64,000 nucleotides of DNA, taken from assembly GCA_965644295.1 (NCBI GenBank), contig CBFFRP010000074.1, positions 1 through 64,000 of the forward strand. The letters run 5' to 3'. A program made the translations under genes and the position numbers. The notes under the pieces were generated by a model. It did no database searches. It worked only from the letters and a program-made list of their open reading frames with translations, and was not told the origin of the DNA. Below are positions 63,252 to 64,000 of the stretch, piece by piece. Every line of letters begins with the position of its first letter. Within the stretch, counting starts at the first letter, position 1. The DNA is from Paraphysomonas bandaiensis. Its lineage: Eukaryota; Chrysophyceae.

Positions 63252-63932
63252 ATGCTCCGAGATGTTATTGGATTGAAGAACAGCCAAATCGTGGAAGATG
63301 AATTAGGAGATTTAATTGAACAGCTCAAAGTGCTTGGATGGAAAGATATGCGCCCTTGGAATGAATTTTTTGCTGTCTTTAAACCTCCCCAGTGGGATTA
63401 TAGATCACTCGAACAAAGAATTACAGCTAATTTTTTATTCTACCGAACGAATTATGTGGCAATATTTTGTGGAGTTTTTGTGGTGCGCATTATACTCGCT
63501 CCAGTATTATTTCTATGCATTACCTTGTGTGCCGCGGGCTCTTTTGCTACCATTACATTATGGAAGGATACGTTACGTGTTGGAGATATTGAAATCAACG
63601 AGAAGATGAAAATGACAATTTGTGCTGTCATTTCATTTGTGTTCTTGGGACTCTGTGGGGCTCTTGAGTTTCTTTTATGGGGAAGTATTATAGGTTTATT
63701 CCTGGTTTCGTTACATATGGTATTCCGACCGAGAAGTGTTTCTTCCCAGGGAAACAAGTATTATGAGGAGTCGAAACTGTCCAATCACGACTGGAGTGGA
63801 ACTTATGCTACGCCAAGTTCCGCTGCCATTTTGACTAAGGATGACCCCGAGGCCCCAGTTGCAGCGTCACAAGAGCCCAATGATATCTATAGAGGTGGCC
63901 TCACATCAACGTCTATGAGGAAACGGAACTGA
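63252..63932 (+). CDS. PRA1 family protein (prenylated Rab acceptor)
   Basis: Single exon, 226 residues. The conserved RPWNEFF motif (about residue 35) leads into R-x-x-x-N-x-x-(F/Y)YRTNY, then two hydrophobic hairpins (IFCGVFVVRIILAPVLFLCITLCAAG and MTICAVISFVFLGLCGALEFLLWGSIIGLFLVSLHM), which is the PRA1 layout. An alternatively charged, Ser/Pro-rich cytosolic tail ends in RKRN. PRA1 proteins sit in ER, Golgi or endosomal membranes and help insert prenylated Rab GTPases or aid vesicle export. The length is slightly above the usual 180-200 because of the tail. Confidence 0.9.
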   Translation: MLRDVIGLKNSQIVEDELGDLIEQLKVLGWKDMRPWNEFFAVFKPPQWDYRSLEQRITANFLFYRTNYVAIFCGVFVVRIILAPVLFLCITLCAAGSFATITLWKDTLRVGDIEINEKMKMTICAVISFVFLGLCGALEFLLWGSIIGLFLVSLHMVFRPRSVSSQGNKYYEESKLSNHDWSGTYATPSSAAILTKDDPEAPVAASQEPNDIYRGGLTSTSMRKRN

Positions 63933-64000
63933 TTCCTAGCTAGGTGCATGAGATTGGATATGAATGGATGAGCATAGCGTTGTGCAGTAAAAGTAGTGGT

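Overview
This is a 64 kb AT-rich piece of nuclear genome from a eukaryote. The evidence is short GT-AG introns (about 44-220 nt, plus one apparent GC-AG intron), LTR retrotransposons with tRNA-primed layouts, a hAT-type DNA transposon relic, and genes such as an RFC clamp-loader subunit, myo-inositol oxygenase and a PRA1 protein. The mixture (an SQD2/oomycete-like GT4 enzyme, a 'LPLHxA' ankyrin protein, KLC-like TPRs, a multi-domain glycosyltransferase, a Hint protein) suggests a stramenopile or another alga-like protist. That placement is inference, not proof.

Layout. 0-7.6 kb: a partial gene running off the left edge, nested and inverted LTR-retroelement relics, a decayed gene, then a secreted Cys-rich protein whose C-terminal half looks ADP-ribosyltransferase-like. 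7.6-14.2 kb: a dispersed repeat family (called R1 here) split by a young Ty1/copia element with two identical 293-bp LTRs. 14.2-26 kb: a 1,502-aa multi-domain glycosyltransferase, RFC2, a hAT relic and a solo LTR, a PAM2-motif protein, myo-inositol oxygenase and a 53-aa membrane protein. 26-42 kb: a ZNF830-like protein, another R1 element, an M1 aminopeptidase, an SQD2-like GT4, an R1 element with long inverted repeats, a TPR protein and a tandem-PH protein. 42-64 kb: a pseudouridine synthase, a bestrophin-like channel, a small hypothetical, a Hint protein, an ankyrin protein, a 17-exon cadherin-like surface protein, a J-domain/FN3/WW protein and a PRA1 protein.

Two organisational signals stand out. 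First, all 20 host genes called here alternate strands without exception, giving divergent pairs separated by 395-734 bp (from 18.9 kb on). From 7.6 kb rightwards every recognised transposon or repeat insertion lies in a tail-to-tail (3'-3') gap and none lies in a head-to-head gap. Second, several head-to-head gaps share a TATACAGCAG / TACTGCTGTA element, densest at 53.9-54.2 kb, which is a candidate shared bidirectional promoter motif.

Exon boundaries were built by hand from reading frame, splice consensus and family knowledge. No alignment or search was run.
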